The notes under the pieces: model-generated
The model's database searches: none
Told to the model about the DNA's origin: nothing
Seen by the model: only the letters and a program-made list of their open reading frames with translations
Assembly: GCA_003586115.2 (NCBI GenBank)
Contig: QVOM02000119.1
Location: forward strand, 43,216,521 to 43,280,520
Reading direction: 5' to 3'
DNA from: Salvator merianae
Taxonomy: Eukaryota > Chordata > Lepidosauria > Squamata > Teiidae
DNA length: 64,000 bases
Part shown: piece by piece, positions 34,746 through 45,965 of the stretch
How positions within the stretch are numbered: the stretch's first letter is position 1
Layout of the letters: the number at the start of each line of letters is the position of its first letter
Position numbers and translations under genes: made by a program

Positions 34746-35904
34746 TATTGGAATACTAGGGTCTGCATGCTTCCATCTCTGAGCTGCTTTTGATCTGCTT
34801 TTTTAATGTGTGTGGATGGAGCCTTAATTGTATCTGCATAGTGCCTGGAGTTCCTTTGGGCAGAATTTCTCACTTATTGGTGTTCTAGGAGCCTCATTTA
34901 TTTCCTTTGACTCTTCATGTCTTAAGCACACTCTCATGACAAGGGAATGTTATTAGAAAGTAAATTGATAAAAAAGGCAAAAAGTTTTTTTTTTTAATAA
35001 AAAACTGAAAATTATTAACCTCTGGGATGTCCTGTCACTCAAAGCTCCTGGGTCCTCTGAGGACCCAGGGGAGACAATCAAACTTCCTGCCTAGCTTCCT
35101 GTCTGGTGTCTCTTCTAAGCTTTCCATATTTGATAGAGCATCCATAATGATACCAATAGGATATTTTAATGTCTGCTGTTGAAAATAAGCAAGCTTTTTT
35201 GTGTTCTATTATGTATGATATCCCCAAATCATCATATTGATGGGGGAGGAGGAGGAGGAGGAGAGTTTGGCTGAATTTTCAGTCTTAAATAGCTGCAGTT
35301 TGTGGATTAGGACTACAAGACCAGTGAGAAAGGTGTGAGGCTCTGGTTGGAAGCTTTTGATTCTTCTGAACTGCATTTTGATCTGCTAAAGGTTGGCTAA
35401 AGTCAAAGCCAGGCTTCTCTTCTTCCTTCCCAGAAGTGGTACATGAGCCAACACTGTTCTTAATCTTGGTGTTTCTGCATAGTCTATGCTTCTTGCGAAG
35501 AGTTGTAGATGTCCGAACCAGAATGAGATAGTTCTTTTCATAATTATAGAGTTATGCAGGTGGTATGCATAAAAAGAAAATTGTTCTTTTGCCATAAGTT
35601 TCTATGGTTACCCATGCTCTCCATTTATATCTTCCAATTACATTCTTTTACATTTGAACTCTAGTGCCCCCCCTTCCCAATGCCATATACACTCATTAGG
35701 GGGCAGCATTCAAATAGCACATGGTGCTCTGAGAAAAGGGCAGATGGTTGTGATTATTGAATGTACAAAAAGAAGCAGAATCAAATGCTGCAGCAAAAAA
35801 ACCAGCCAGAAGGGTGACATCCCAATAATTTCTGCCAATAATTTCTGTTCCTCTTTCCATTTTCCCTTTCACCTTGCTAAAATTTTACAGTGAATTTTCA
35901 GGTA
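34746..35904. other. Unassigned stretch with small structures
   Basis: Contains a perfect palindrome (35047-35069) and a (GGA)n run (35245-35264). No gene or repeat family is recognised. Confidence 0.45.
35047..35069. repeat. Perfect 11-bp-arm palindrome
   Basis: CCTGGGTCCTC, one central T, then GAGGACCCAGG. A strong hairpin or cruciform candidate. No poly(T) or gene context suggests a terminator function. Confidence 0.85.
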
Positions 35905-36140
35905 ACGTACAAGAGCACAAAAACATAAGGTATACTCTGCTGGATTAGACTAGTGGTCCATTGCATCCAGCAATCTATTCTCACATAAGTACAATCTCCC
36001 AGCAACAGACCTCCAGTTATAGGATATTGTGTTTGTATATGTAGATATAATCCATTTATTTTAAAAGGGAGAATAGGCATCTGAAATCCAGGCAGCATCC
36101 CAGGTGTAGTCCAACTCCTTAGGTTATTTTCTGTACTGCA
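35905..36140 (-). mobile_element. Old CR1 LINE 3' fragment
   Basis: AAAAACATAAGGTATACTCTG, TGGATTAGACTAGTGGTCC and CATCCAGCAATCTATTCTC correspond to the antisense CR1 3' UTR seen at 50603 but are more diverged. It is therefore an older insertion or a different CR1 subfamily. Confidence 0.7.
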
Positions 36141-37020
36141 TGAGAATTTGCATGAGAATATTGTGGACATCCTACCTCCAAGCCTGAGCTAGCCTATGTT
36201 TAGGGACCATAATACTTGCCTTAAAGGAGTGAAAAAGATAAGCAATAACAATATCAAATATATGTGTCTTCACCAACCATTGAAACATGTGCAATGAAGG
36301 TGCCTGATGCACCTCAGAGGGACAACTTGGGACCTGTTACCAAGAAGGTCTTCTCATGCTTCTCCACCCCTTTAACTTCTGTGAGTGGTGGCACATCTAA
36401 GAGGGCCTCTTTGGCAAATCATAAGGCATGAGCAAGTCTATATGGAAGGAAGCAACCCTTTAGATGTCTTGGGCCCAGGCCATTTACTCGATACTGACTG
36501 GATAGCCAGTGCAGTTCTTTTAAGGTGGGTGTAATATGCATCTGGCAAGCAGTTCCAGCCAGCAGTCTTACTGCATTGTGCACCAGCTCCAGCTGCCTGT
36601 CTTCAAGGGCAGCTCCATGTTGTGCACATTACTATAGTCCAGAACTTATCAGGGCATGGATTACTGTGATCAGATTGTTTTTGTCCAGAAAGGGCCATAG
36701 ATGGAAATATGCATTCTTGACCACTGCCTCCACCTGGGCTTCAGGTGTCAGTAGGGAATCCAAAGTATCCCCAAATTTCACACCTGTCTCTTCCATGGCA
36801 GAACAACTCCATCAAGAAGAAGACACCTCCCTACTCATGGACCTGAGCCCCTGTAATGAGACACATAGCATTTCTGTCTTGTCTGGATTCAGTTTATTGG
36901 GGCTTGTCCAGCCCATTACAGCCTCTAATCACCTGAAGTACCTCAGCTATTTCTCCTGGTTAAGACTGAATGGAGAAATAGAGATGGGCAACATCTGCAT
37001 TTTGATGGCACCTCACTCCA

Positions 37021-37461
37021 AGGGCCTGTTCACACTTGAAGCTAGTGAGCATCAGGGACGCTCACTAGTCAAGTGAATCTGCACTTTGTGGAGCCCTCAT
37101 GATTGGGAACAGACTCCAGCTGCTCCCAATCACTACTAGCTGTGGAGCACCAAATCATGTTCCATAGCTGTACCGGGAGCAGCTGGATTGCTCCTGGTAC
37201 AGAGTGTTTGCAACCACCTCCAGGTGCTAATGCACAGTTGTGTAATGCAGCTGTGCCTGTGCATTCATGTGGCATTGTTAGTCACCATGGCATGTCATTT
37301 CCCTGCCACGGCAACAGGGAACTGCTGCACTGCAAATGCTGGTATCCTGCTGGTGTTCTGTTCCAAGACCTTGCAGTGCAGATGGTCTCTGCGCTGTGAG
37401 GTCTATTCCACTGTGGAATGTTTGCTGGCAAACATTCCACAGTGGAAAGTGCATGAAGATG
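37021..37461 (+). mobile_element. Hairpin-ended DNA element nested in L2
   Basis: The left terminus GGGCCTGTTCACACTTG (37022-37040 region) and right terminus AAGTGCATGAAGATGCC are imperfect inverted repeats. Just inside the left end GCTAGTGAGC pairs with GCTCACTAG (about 37042-37072). Just inside the right end lies a 20-bp perfect palindrome (37406-37447). The interior aligns with the minus strand of 21295-21723. No ORF is credible: the two overlapping plus frames at 37103-37634 read through repeat. Both hairpins are conserved in position between copies, which suggests they matter for transposition. Confidence 0.8.
37406..37447. repeat. Perfect 20-bp-arm inverted repeat
   Basis: TTCCACTGTGGAATGTTTGC, a central TG, then its exact complement. 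Each arm is itself partly palindromic (TTCCACTGTGGAA). It forms the right subterminal hairpin of the surrounding DNA element. Confidence 0.95.
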
Positions 37462-37691
37462 CCAAATCTCTTGATGCGTTCTGCCACTGTCTTCACATAG
37501 ATGTTAAAGAACATGTTAAGATAAGATTAATCCCTAACAAACCCCTCAGGTTAGTTCTCACAGTGTCAAGCAAGGGTCTCCCTCAATTGTTTGGCATTGG
37601 TCTTGGAGAAAGGAGCAGAATCATCACAGTATAATGCCTCTGACTCCCTAGCTCTGTAGCCTTCCCAGTAGGATGTCATGGTCAATGGAAT

Positions 37692-37945
37692 TAAAAGTGC
37701 ACCACTGAAATGGGTCCCCTGTGGGCTCTGAGGTTGGGACCTCTCATTCTGAGCCATATAGAGACCTCAGAGGCCAGCTATGAAGCTTGTATGAGCTTTA
37801 GGGCCAGTGCAGGGGTAGTTTGAACCAGTACTATTGTGTAGACAGCACTGTTTCAGACCACTGCATGAAATGATCTGCGCCAGTGGACCTTGCTGGTGCA
37901 GACCACTGATCAAGATCATGGCCTTTGAGTGCAGAAAGGCCCTTT
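37692..37945 (-). mobile_element. Partial long GGCCC...CACTT-type element
   Basis: On the minus strand it begins AAAGGGCCTTTCTGCACTC near 37940. It continues through blocks matching 22591 onward: GTGGTCTGAAACAGTGC, then AAAGCTCATACAAGC, then GCTGGCCTCTGAGG. The distal end is missing where L2 sequence resumes, so this copy is truncated. Confidence 0.7.
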
Positions 37946-39474
37946 GGTTCTCAAGCTAGTTGTTTTAGAATTACTGCAGCTTAGTCAAAGGTGGGTCTAT
38001 GCAGAACACATTGGAGAATACAATGAAGGATTTATAGCACAAGCAACTTGCATTTTTAAAATGAATGTTTAAATGCTTCTAGGCACCATTATTTTTCTAG
38101 GCATAAACAAGGAAATTAATCCCGAGGGGGAAGAATGAAATGGTAACGGACCTAAATTGATAGTGTAGAAGATGTCTGAAATGAACATGATTTGAACAAT
38201 GTTTTCCTAAAGTAAACTTTAAGAAAAGAAATGAGATTTTTAAAATCACATTGAAAATTTTGAATTCAGCACAATAGATATGTAGCTATCTCTTTTACAA
38301 AGGTAAGCTACTACTACAAATGATTAGGTCTCTCCTTTTTTTAATTGTTATTAAAGTCAATCTTTTCTCTTTCTACAGAAAAAATCATCCTGGCACGTAG
38401 ATGTCAAAAATAAAAGAAAAAAGTCTTTCAGAAAACAGCTTTTCTCAGAGTCATTATTTGTACTGTTAGCAACTGTATCCCCTTTTTAAAAACTTAAGAT
38501 TAGGTATCAGAGGAGCTGATTGTCATTATAGTTCCTGGTTGTCCAGGTACAACTGTGTTTTGTTTTTTTTAAACATGAGATATAGCTGCATAGCAAAACC
38601 AATTCTGAGCTGCCTAGTGGATGCTATCACTTTGCATAGGAGTTAAGTCTCCTTCATCTTTGCCAGAAAACAGGTCTGGTAAGTTACTTCTTTCCTCCTC
38701 CATTTCTCTACATGGAGGGGGAGGAGGCAATTTAGGGGAAAACAACCACCCCAAGAGATGTCCAACATGCCTCTTTTGGAAAATTGACTCCCTGGAGAGC
38801 TGGGATGGCCTAGGACCTGCTTGGGGGCAAGTGCCTCTAAATGCAGTGTCCCACGGCATCCAGATGTTTGGATACTCTGCAGACCAGTGAGACCCAGAAA
38901 TGGACTTCATGGCTTCTTATTACAGATTAAAGGTCAGTGCAGAAAGGGCCAAAGTTTGGGGACTGCTGCCTTAGCCTATATCCTGAACTTTTTCTGTTTT
39001 ACAGCACTGAAGCACAGCAGGTGTAACCTGTAGCAAGGAGAAGGAAGCTAGAGCATTGCTTAAAAAAAAAAAAAAGTAGTGCAGTGTCTCTGAGGATGGC
39101 CAAGAAAAAGATATTCAGCATAGCAGAAAAATCTCCCTGTCCTCAGGCAGGAGTGTTTATCTGTGGGCTCAGTCCTTCAGAGGATCCCTTTTGCTATTGC
39201 AGGTTTTATGATAAGTGGAATCACACAAAGGAAGCTTGTCAGTAGTGCTTTGAAGTAAATGAAACTGCAGTCAACTGTTATGTTTGTGCAAATTGATCCT
39301 GGCACAGTGTGATTGTTGCATGAAGCTCTCAAAAATATTGCACAAGTGTAACAAGTGAAATAATGTAAGTGTAGCATGCAGTTTCCATAGTGTTTGTACA
39401 GAATGTATTGTATATCTGGGCACAGTGTGGGTATCTGTGTGAGCCAGTATCTGTGTGTCGGAAAGATATGTTTA
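37946..39474. other. Unassigned stretch
   Basis: No gene is recognised. GGTCAGTGCAGAAAGGGCC at 38933-38951 is an isolated right terminus of the GGCCC...CACTT elements, without an identifiable left partner. A 13-bp poly(A) lies at 39062. Confidence 0.5.
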
Positions 39475-39655
39475 GGGCCTTTTCATACTTATCTTCAGCA
39501 GACTGGACCAAGTAGATGGAACTCTACTGGGATGGATGGCTCTTGGAGTGGAACATTCCAGTGGAACATTTCAGCCCCAGTGGCAGCTCTGAAGCTCACA
39601 CCGGCTTCAGAGCCAGTGCAAAGTGGTCTCCAAAAGTTTTGAGGGTTGTTCTTCT
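39475..39655 (+). mobile_element. Left part of a long GGCCC...CACTT-type element
   Basis: It starts GGGCCTTTTCATACTTATC and contains GGCAGCTCTGAAGCTCACACC with TTCAGAGCCAGTGC, homologous to the interior of the 22591 and 10183 copies. The right terminus is absent. Confidence 0.65.
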
Positions 39656-39694
39656 GGACAATGGCTTCTCAGTTCTTTGTAGACTTGAGTCTAT

Positions 39695-39909
39695 GGCTGT
39701 GTCCAGACATAACAAAAGGGGCGACTTGGAGGCGCCTCATAGAGGCCATGTGTGGCCCTTGTGTTCCCAAGTCTTCTCTAATCCACCTTTTCCAGCAGAG
39801 AATGTTTATGAGAAGGGGGAGGGGCAGACTAGTGTGTGAACAATCCCACCTTGAAGCCATCTCTGAGCCGCCTCAGAGATGCTTTTCTTTGTTGTCTCTG
39901 ATCACAGCC
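39695..39909. mobile_element. Probable 215-bp MITE
   Basis: The left end GGCTGTGTCCAGACATAAC and right end GTTGTCTCTGATCACAGCC are imperfect inverted repeats. Pairing continues for about 40 bp (GGAGGCG against CGCCTC). The target duplication is unclear (TAT against TAC). The frames crossing it are chance. Confidence 0.6.
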
Positions 39910-41187
39910 TACATCTGCATGCCATTCTTCAAGGTGAATCATATCTGTGCTAATTTTAATAAGAGAACATTTTTTAAAAAAATAAAGCAAATTTGTTTTT
40001 ATATATTTATGTAATAACGCAGGGGCAACACAACTTGAATTTTGAGGCCATACCATAGGGTGCATATTTGCTGGTCCTTCTTTCTGCTAGGCAGTGAGTA
40101 GTGAAGTTTTGAAGCTTGATTGGTACTACAAGGGCACTGTTGTGCTCTTGGGCACTGTGCAGCTAGCTTCTGAATAGGTTTACTGAGTTTGGAGTACAGC
40201 ACTTAAGTTTTCTTGTCAAAGGGTCTAGATAGCATTATGGAATCTTCGAAGTCTTCTGAGACAAAAGTTCTGTAGTTTGCCCATTAGTATGATGTCCATT
40301 TTTCATGGCCTGACTTTTGTAGGAAGCTGAGGTGGAAGGAAGAAAGAAGCCCTACTCAAGAATACTTGAAATGCCTGACATTTTCTGTGTTCTAGAAGCA
40401 TCAATAGTCTTTTGCTAATAGTTGCCTGCTTGATGACATGCAAGGGATGCTCATTCAACTGCACTGAAATATTTTATGCACTCCCGTCTTCACGGAAGGG
40501 GAAGGCACATGGCATTGCTTAAAGCAGGTTTCTTTTAGAAAGACGTGGAGGAGCAGCTGCATGGCAGAGGAAACTTCAGCACTGACCCTGAAGAATGTCA
40601 GGGAAACAAATGCTGCTTAAATCCTTTCCTGATCCTTCTACAGTGAAGCATGTGACAAAAATGAAGGAAGGGAAAAGAATGGGTGAAAAGGACAACATCC
40701 AAGGGCTCCTGTGACTGCAGTAGAAGTGAAGTGCTTTTTAAGTGGTTTATCTAACCAAAACGCTCCTACTGCTGCTTGCAGTGATGGGCTAATCTCCATA
40801 GATTTGGTGAGCCAGTTGCAAAAGTTTAGATGCTTAGTCAGACCTTTATGATTTGAAGGCAGGCTGGAAATCAGCCAAGAACAGATTTTTCTTACAGGAT
40901 CATGAAAGCTGTGCTTGAAGTACTCTGAAAATAGCATTTTTCCCTTCCCTGCAATATGTTGTTACTTTGACTTTCTGTCCCAGCTGGAGTGCAGGGACAA
41001 CCACAGTAATGAAGTAGCGAGGGACTTAACACTGACTTTCTGGTATTCTCTGTTTTTAGTTTAAAACACTACTGTCATTCCAGAATTGTTTTCATTCTAC
41101 CGATGCTGTTTTATGTTGTGGTCTTTCTCTCTGCAGTATGAAAGCTGGTAAACTGCAGTACAGGAGACCAAACAGCAAGTGGAAAAT
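39910..41187. other. Unassigned stretch
   Basis: I see no gene or assignable repeat. Confidence 0.45.
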
Positions 41188-41367
41188 GGCCCTTTCTGCA
41201 CTTGGCCTTATTGTGGATGTTATCCCAGAATAGGGACCTGCTATCCACATGCTAGTGCAAACTATGAAAGGTCTTGCCCAGGGTCTACCATAGTCTGCAC
41301 TAGCATGCAGATGACAGGTCCCTATTCTGAGATATAATCTGGAATAAGTCCTAGTGCAGAAAGGGCC
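41188..41367. mobile_element. Snapback MITE, 180 bp
   Basis: GGCCCTTTCTGCACTTGGCC to AGTGCAGAAAGGGCC, flanked by AAT on both sides (41185-41187 and 41368-41370). The arms of about 83 bp pair almost throughout, around a short loop near GGTCTTGCCCAGGG. It is about 90% identical by eye to the copies at 29085 and 63248. Confidence 0.93.
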
Positions 41368-41424
41368 AATGTGAGCACAGCAATACCATACTTGTGAGAG
41401 ACAGGAGAGAAAGAAAGAAAAGGA

Positions 41425-41490
41425 AAAGAAGAGAAGAGAAGAGAAGAGAAGAGAAGAGAAGAGAAGAGAAGAGAAGAGAAGAGAAGAGAA
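41425..41490 (+). repeat. (AGAGA)n microsatellite
   Basis: About 12 near-perfect GAGAA pentamers preceded by AAAG-rich sequence. The opposite-strand frame reads repeated LLFSS, a repeat artefact. Confidence 0.95.
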
Positions 41491-41575
41491 AATAAAGCAA
41501 ACATATTTGTGGCTAGAGATGATTTCAGCATATTGAAGAAGGTAGTTTGATTTATCAGGGTGTGGCTGAAGCTAA

Positions 41576-42107
41576 GACCCTGTCCAGATAAGAGGAAATA
41601 TAGTGCCATTTTGGCACCACTAGGATGGTATTGCCACACATATCTGTGGCAACCCCACCATAGCTATGCTGTATCCCCCCTAAAATGTGCGATAGCCTAT
41701 TTTGGGAAAACTGATTCTGATGGTGGGTTTTCCTGAAATAACACTATCACTTACATTGTACCTGGAGCTGTCATCATTGTTCTGGCTACTGCACATGTAT
41801 GGGGGCCACAAAAGATGCCTGCATGTGTGCTGTGGTGGCATTGCACTGGTGAAATACCCAGATGCGCGTGTGTGCATCAACTGTGCATGTGAGGGGCCCA
41901 AAAAGACAGCTGTGCATGTGCGGTGGTCACAATTGCACACTTCTGGGTATTCCATGCTGGTGAAATACCCAGATGTGTGTGTCACCAAAAAGTGCTCAGA
42001 GAGCACGGTCCCCCATGTTGTCTAGCCAGCAGGCAATCATTCCGGAGGGGCTTTTCTCTGGAATATCGCCTGTTAGCATTATATTCAGCTGGCGTCTGGA
42101 GCTGGCC
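41576..42107 (+). mobile_element. Inverted-repeat DNA element, family shared with 62.1 kb
   Basis: It starts GACCCTGTCCAGATAAG and ends CTGGAGCTGGCC. Blocks TATCTGTGGCAACCCC, TTTTCCTGA, GGGGCCCAAAAA and GCATGTGCGGTGG follow in the same order as in the minus strand of 62136-62545. TAA precedes the left end; the right flank is now a SINE head. The overlapping plus and minus ORFs here (up to 108 codons) are repeat-derived. Confidence 0.78.
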
Positions 42108-42291
42108 TCAGTGGTACAGCAAACTTCCCAAAGAACAGGAGGCCACAGGTGTGATCCCCAGCCCTTTTCTGGAAGCGGACAGTGGCAAACCAACTGTGTA
42201 TCATGCTGCATAAAGGTGCGTAAAGATGCCCATGGTTAGTCTCACGTATTCAACCAGAAGTCAGACAAGACTCGATGGTACCCAACAACAA
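42103..42291 (+). mobile_element. tRNA-headed SINE with Bov-B-like tail (Sauria type)
   Basis: GGCCTCAGTGGTACAGC is an A-box-like tRNA start, and CCACAGGTGTGATCCCC is a B-box-like block about 40 bases later. The body holds GACAGTGGCAAACCAACTG. The end, GAAGTCAGACAAGACTCGATGG then ACCCAACAACA, resembles the sense 3' tail of Bov-B. Such SINEs are squamate-specific and depend on Bov-B enzymes. Where the preceding DNA element stops and the SINE starts is ambiguous by a few bases. Confidence 0.75.
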
Positions 42292-43252
42292 TTTTGTGGA
42301 TATACTTTAAAATTTAGGCATAATTACTTAAATGGATTTAGAATGTGTAGAAAACCAGCTGATAATGTGGACTAAAGGTTTAAGGATGAAATCAATACAT
42401 CATGCAAAGTAGACATAAAGGATTGGAAGCTGAGAAATAATGCCTCACCTAAAACAATGTAATGAATTTATGAATGAGTAGAGATAAGAGCCAAGGACTT
42501 TCTGACTCAGAGATAATGCTTTAAACCACTGTGCTATGCAGGGACATTGCTAGGTACTTAGGCGACAGATCTGTGAAACAAAGGTTGCTTCTGGTAACTT
42601 ATGTAGTATTTTATTTATCTGGAAAGATGTCAGGAAGTTGGGAATCAGTGCAACACTTTGAGTATACACAACTATTATGCAAAGTGAAACAAAAAATATT
42701 TGCTTTAAAGTGGGGAGTGACCATGGACCCTCCACAAAAGACCCAAGGTCTGGGGTCCCAGGTCAGCCATAAGACCATCCCATTGCTATTTAATCCTTTT
42801 AAATGAAGCTACATGGCTTGCACATGGCAATGCTTCATGGGAATTAGGCAAGCACATTCCCTGTTCCCCCTTGAAGAGTCTGTGATCTTAACCTGACAGA
42901 AATCTAGGAATAGGTACTTTAATCCATCTGAGGAAATGTTGCAGTCCTTGTGTAACATTTTCAAATGGAGGTGCACATCCATGCTTTTAAAAGTCATTCT
43001 ATGAGCACAGAACGTTATGTTGGATGTGGCTCAAAGCTAATCCCAAGCCATCTTTTTTTAATCGAGTTGGTGATGATGTAACATTTTTCTTCATCTGATT
43101 TTTTTTTTAAAACCAGTGTTACACTTGAACTGAAAATGTATGTGGTTTTTTTAAAAGGTAAATTATTGACTCCCCTCATCTCTTTTATTCTTCTGGATCA
43201 TCAACAAGCAACCAAGGCTGTTTTTACTTCTGTTTTTGCATCATCATAATCT
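42292..43252. other. Unassigned stretch
   Basis: No gene or repeat family is recognised. Confidence 0.45.
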
Positions 43253-43278
43253 GTAGTAGTAGTAGCAGCAGCAGCAGC

Positions 43279-43320
<42 letters not shown>
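43253..43320 (+). repeat. Compound (TAG)n(CAG)n(AAT)n microsatellite
   Basis: Short runs of TAG and CAG triplets pass directly into about 14 AAT units. Confidence 0.95.
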
Positions 43321-44078
43321 TTTAAAAACCCAGTAATTTTTCTTGTATAATAATCATTGTCAATCACATGGTCACTGTTCTATTACATCAGAATCTTGGA
43401 ACATTTATTGCATTTGTTTTTCACATCCCTGGGTTGATGGATTTGCTCAAAAATAACATTTCATTATTGTTCCATTTGTTGATCATATGTTGCCTAGCAA
43501 AAGGCACCGAGGCAGGATCTGCACAGTATGGGACATCCAGAAAATGGCTCACTAAGAGACATTCAGAAAATGGCTAACTTCTGGGCTCATTTCCTGTGTG
43601 TTCCTTTTGTTCCACAGTTTCATAGTTAGGTTGTGAGGGGGCATGCAAATGATGTGTCTGCTGCTTCCAGGGCAGGTTCCATGCTCCTGCTCCTCAGTTA
43701 GCTTTATCTTTACTCCATGTGAAGGCTCCTTGAGTCTTGTAGCCCATTTTTTAACTGCTACTGATGGATTCAAGCCTCTGATGTAGTCCCTGTTGACCTG
43801 GATGGCGGCCAGTCCAGTACTTGAATTGGTTTTAGGCTCACTTAGACTGGCTTTTCAGTGAAAGTCTGTCTAACTGTGGTGACTTCTCTGGTTGCTATGG
43901 TCCCATCTGTTTATCTCACTGAAGCAGACAAACCCCATCACAACTGCAAAAGAACAGCACTGTTTGGAATTAGCAAACCACTTTCTTCCAAGGCACCTCA
44001 TGGATTCCTAAATCTTTTGTTAGGATTTGAATTAATAATGGGCCAGATTTCCAGTCATGGCACATGTTGACTGTATAA

Positions 44079-44128
44079 CCACCACCACCACCACCACCAC
44101 CACCACCACCATCACCACCACCACCACG
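44079..44128 (+). repeat. (CAC)n microsatellite
   Basis: About 16 CAC triplets with one ATC interruption. Confidence 0.95.
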
Positions 44129-44766
44129 TTTCATTCATATTCTTCCCATAAAGCATTATGAAATGGGTTTCCGCTGTCCTCTTTTCCCTCAGTTTTTCCT
44201 TTGAAAATTGGCTAAAAGAGGAGATTGGAGGAGGCAACACTATTTGTGCTGCTTTCTCACTCCCTGACAAAGCATGTTGGAGAGGGAGAAACCAGAAAGC
44301 AGCATGAATCACATTGCTTCACTTTGATCTGGTCCATACACCACTGAATCCTGGGAATGGTGGGTGAGTGAATGAGAGAAGGCACATTCAGTGTTCTCCA
44401 TCCAACTCCTCCACTGATGTGCTTTCTGAAGCAAGAGGTTTGAGGATACCTCCAGGAGAGAGACGTGTGGACAACACTTCTCAGTGGTGCCCCTAAACTG
44501 TCCCTAATGCCCTGTCTAGAAGTGGCCTAAATCTGCCCTACAGAGTGAGATCATAACAAGTATCGAACTATCTCTTCTGAACAGCAGGAGCTCTTTTGAT
44601 ATTTATTGTTTTCTAAAATAGGCATCATTGTATGTATTTGCATGTAGAACAGCCCTTGGCATGCAGTAGACACCATTCTTAGGAGCCATTGGAGATGTTG
44701 TATTTGTATGTGGAGACAGATTCTAATCTCACCACCCCAACCCTAAACAAATGTGAAAAAGCTGGT

Positions 44767-44803
44767 TTCTCTCTCTCTCTCTGTCTCTCTGTGTGTGTGT
44801 GTT
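44767..44803 (+). repeat. (TC)n-(TG)n compound microsatellite
   Basis: CTCTCTCTCTCTCTGTCTCTC followed by a run of TG. Confidence 0.9.
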
Positions 44804-45189
44804 GGTGGTGGGAATGTTGGTCCCTCCTTGCAAATAGCATGATATGATATCCTTCCCTTTTGCACAAATCAGACATACCTGCAAATGAAGAAACCATAAA
44901 TAGGGAGGGTTGATTGTGCAGTAAAGTATATTGTTATACTGAAGCTTTAACAACTGAATTGTTTAGAGAAATCTAAAAATGGCATCAGAGTGATTATGCA
45001 TTATTTCAAAGACATATGACCATTGTCTCCATATTAATGACTAAAACTTTTCTAAAGATTAAGGATATTAGTAACATTTGTCTCAAAAGTATTACTGTTC
45101 ATATGCTGCAAAAAGTCACTTGAAAGTATGGAGATGGTAGCATTTGGGGCTAGTGTGGTTGTCCCATTCTCATTCTCATCCTAATGCTA

Positions 45190-45260
45190 ATCTACTCTAA
45201 TGTGCTTTGGAAGTGCATTTTTGGACCTTTAATGTGGATTAGATGTGGGATGAGCTTATG
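45190..45260. repeat. Inverted copy of the 34.7-kb small repeat
   Basis: GGAAGTGCATTTTTGGACC and TTTAATGTGGATTAGATG match the complement of 34671-34745. Confidence 0.6.
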
Positions 45261-45596
45261 TACATGTCATTGTACCACATGTGAACTATTTCTGAGTTAT
45301 ATTGAAGTCTTTTAAAAAAGGCCCCTCTGTATGGATGCACTTACATTTGGAAATGAGAACTGAGGTTTAGATAAAACCAAAAGCAGCAAGAAGGATAGAA
45401 ACCAGAATTTTCTGGTTTGAAGAAAAAGATTAGAAACAAGGGTAAAAAACATTTTAAAAATTCAACAGTTATGAACACATTAAAAGCTAGGTAGGTTAGG
45501 GTCATTAAAAACCAGAACTCTCAAGATTCAGACAGTAAACAAAGCAATTTGAAGTCCAGTTTCTTTCAAACATGTCAGCATTCCTGTAATCCTCAC

Positions 45597-45946
45597 CCAT
45601 TTTTTAAATTCTGGCAACACTGCAGTTTCTTGGATACTTGAATCAACATTAGTAGAGACCCCTTCATAAAGACAGTTTATCAGCCGATAAATACGATAGG
45701 ATTCCTGTGAAGAACGGTTATTGCTATAATTCTCAGTCACAGTCAGAAGAACATAGCAGTTAGTCAATATTTGAAGCTTTATAGTTTCTCCACATTTTAG
45801 ACAAGCTGTAGAGTCCCCATTCTCAAGAGAAGTATTAATGGGTGGTATTCTGAAGGAGAAAACATCAAAATAATAATTTCCTTTTGTTGGACACTGTGTA
45901 GCATAGGAAAAAACAAAGAGAATATTGTCTTCCAGGATCAATTTGG
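45597..45946 (-). CDS. Candidate protein-coding exon, unidentified
   Basis: A minus-strand frame of 145 codons (45965 down to the stop near 45528) shows exon-like edges. At its upstream edge a pyrimidine-rich stretch ends in CATTACAG at 45947, a good splice acceptor. Downstream, TGG|GTGAGG at 45597 is a plausible donor. The 350-bp exon would start in phase 1 (two bases complete a codon) and end in phase 0. Alternatively it is a terminal exon running to the stop. The translation contains YYFDVFSFRIPP and a CxxC pair (ACLKCGE), with further cysteines. It has no low-complexity content, and I see no transposon family matching it. I cannot name the gene. A chance frame or an old retrocopy remains possible. 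Confidence 0.4.
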
Positions 45947-45965
45947 CTGTAATGGGAGTGAGCAA

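Larger units (their letters stand above)
36290..37691 (-). pseudogene. L2-clade LINE, long antisense copy, split by a DNA element
   Basis: On the minus strand, going 5' to 3', the blocks are the antisense of ATGTTAAAGAACATG (about 37500), NKLNPDKTEML (about 36870-36900), a LKTGSWSWCTM-like RT segment (about 36570), KELHWLSSQYR (about 36500-36530) and GLGPRHLK (about 36460). The flanking sequence is open on the plus strand for 183 codons (36525-37076), but that frame is antisense LINE and not a gene. A 440-bp hairpin-ended element interrupts it at 37021-37461; L2 sequence resumes on the other side. The copy is full of stops and shifts. Confidence 0.82.
43321..45189. other. Unassigned stretch with simple repeats
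   Basis: Contains (CAC)n at 44079-44128 and a TC-rich tract passing into (TG)n at 44767-44803. No gene or transposon family is recognised. Confidence 0.45.

Noticed and set aside
35047..35069. Intrinsic terminator hairpin
   Set aside because: A perfect palindrome but without a following T-run or any gene; the window is vertebrate DNA, where such terminators are not used.
36525..37076. 183-codon plus-strand ORF as a gene
   Set aside because: It is the antisense of an L2-clade LINE (minus strand reads NKLNPDKTEML and KELHWLSSQYR) and runs into a nested DNA element.
41322..41639. 105-codon minus-strand ORF with repeated LLFSS
   Set aside because: A product of the (AGAGA)n microsatellite and the end of a snapback MITE.
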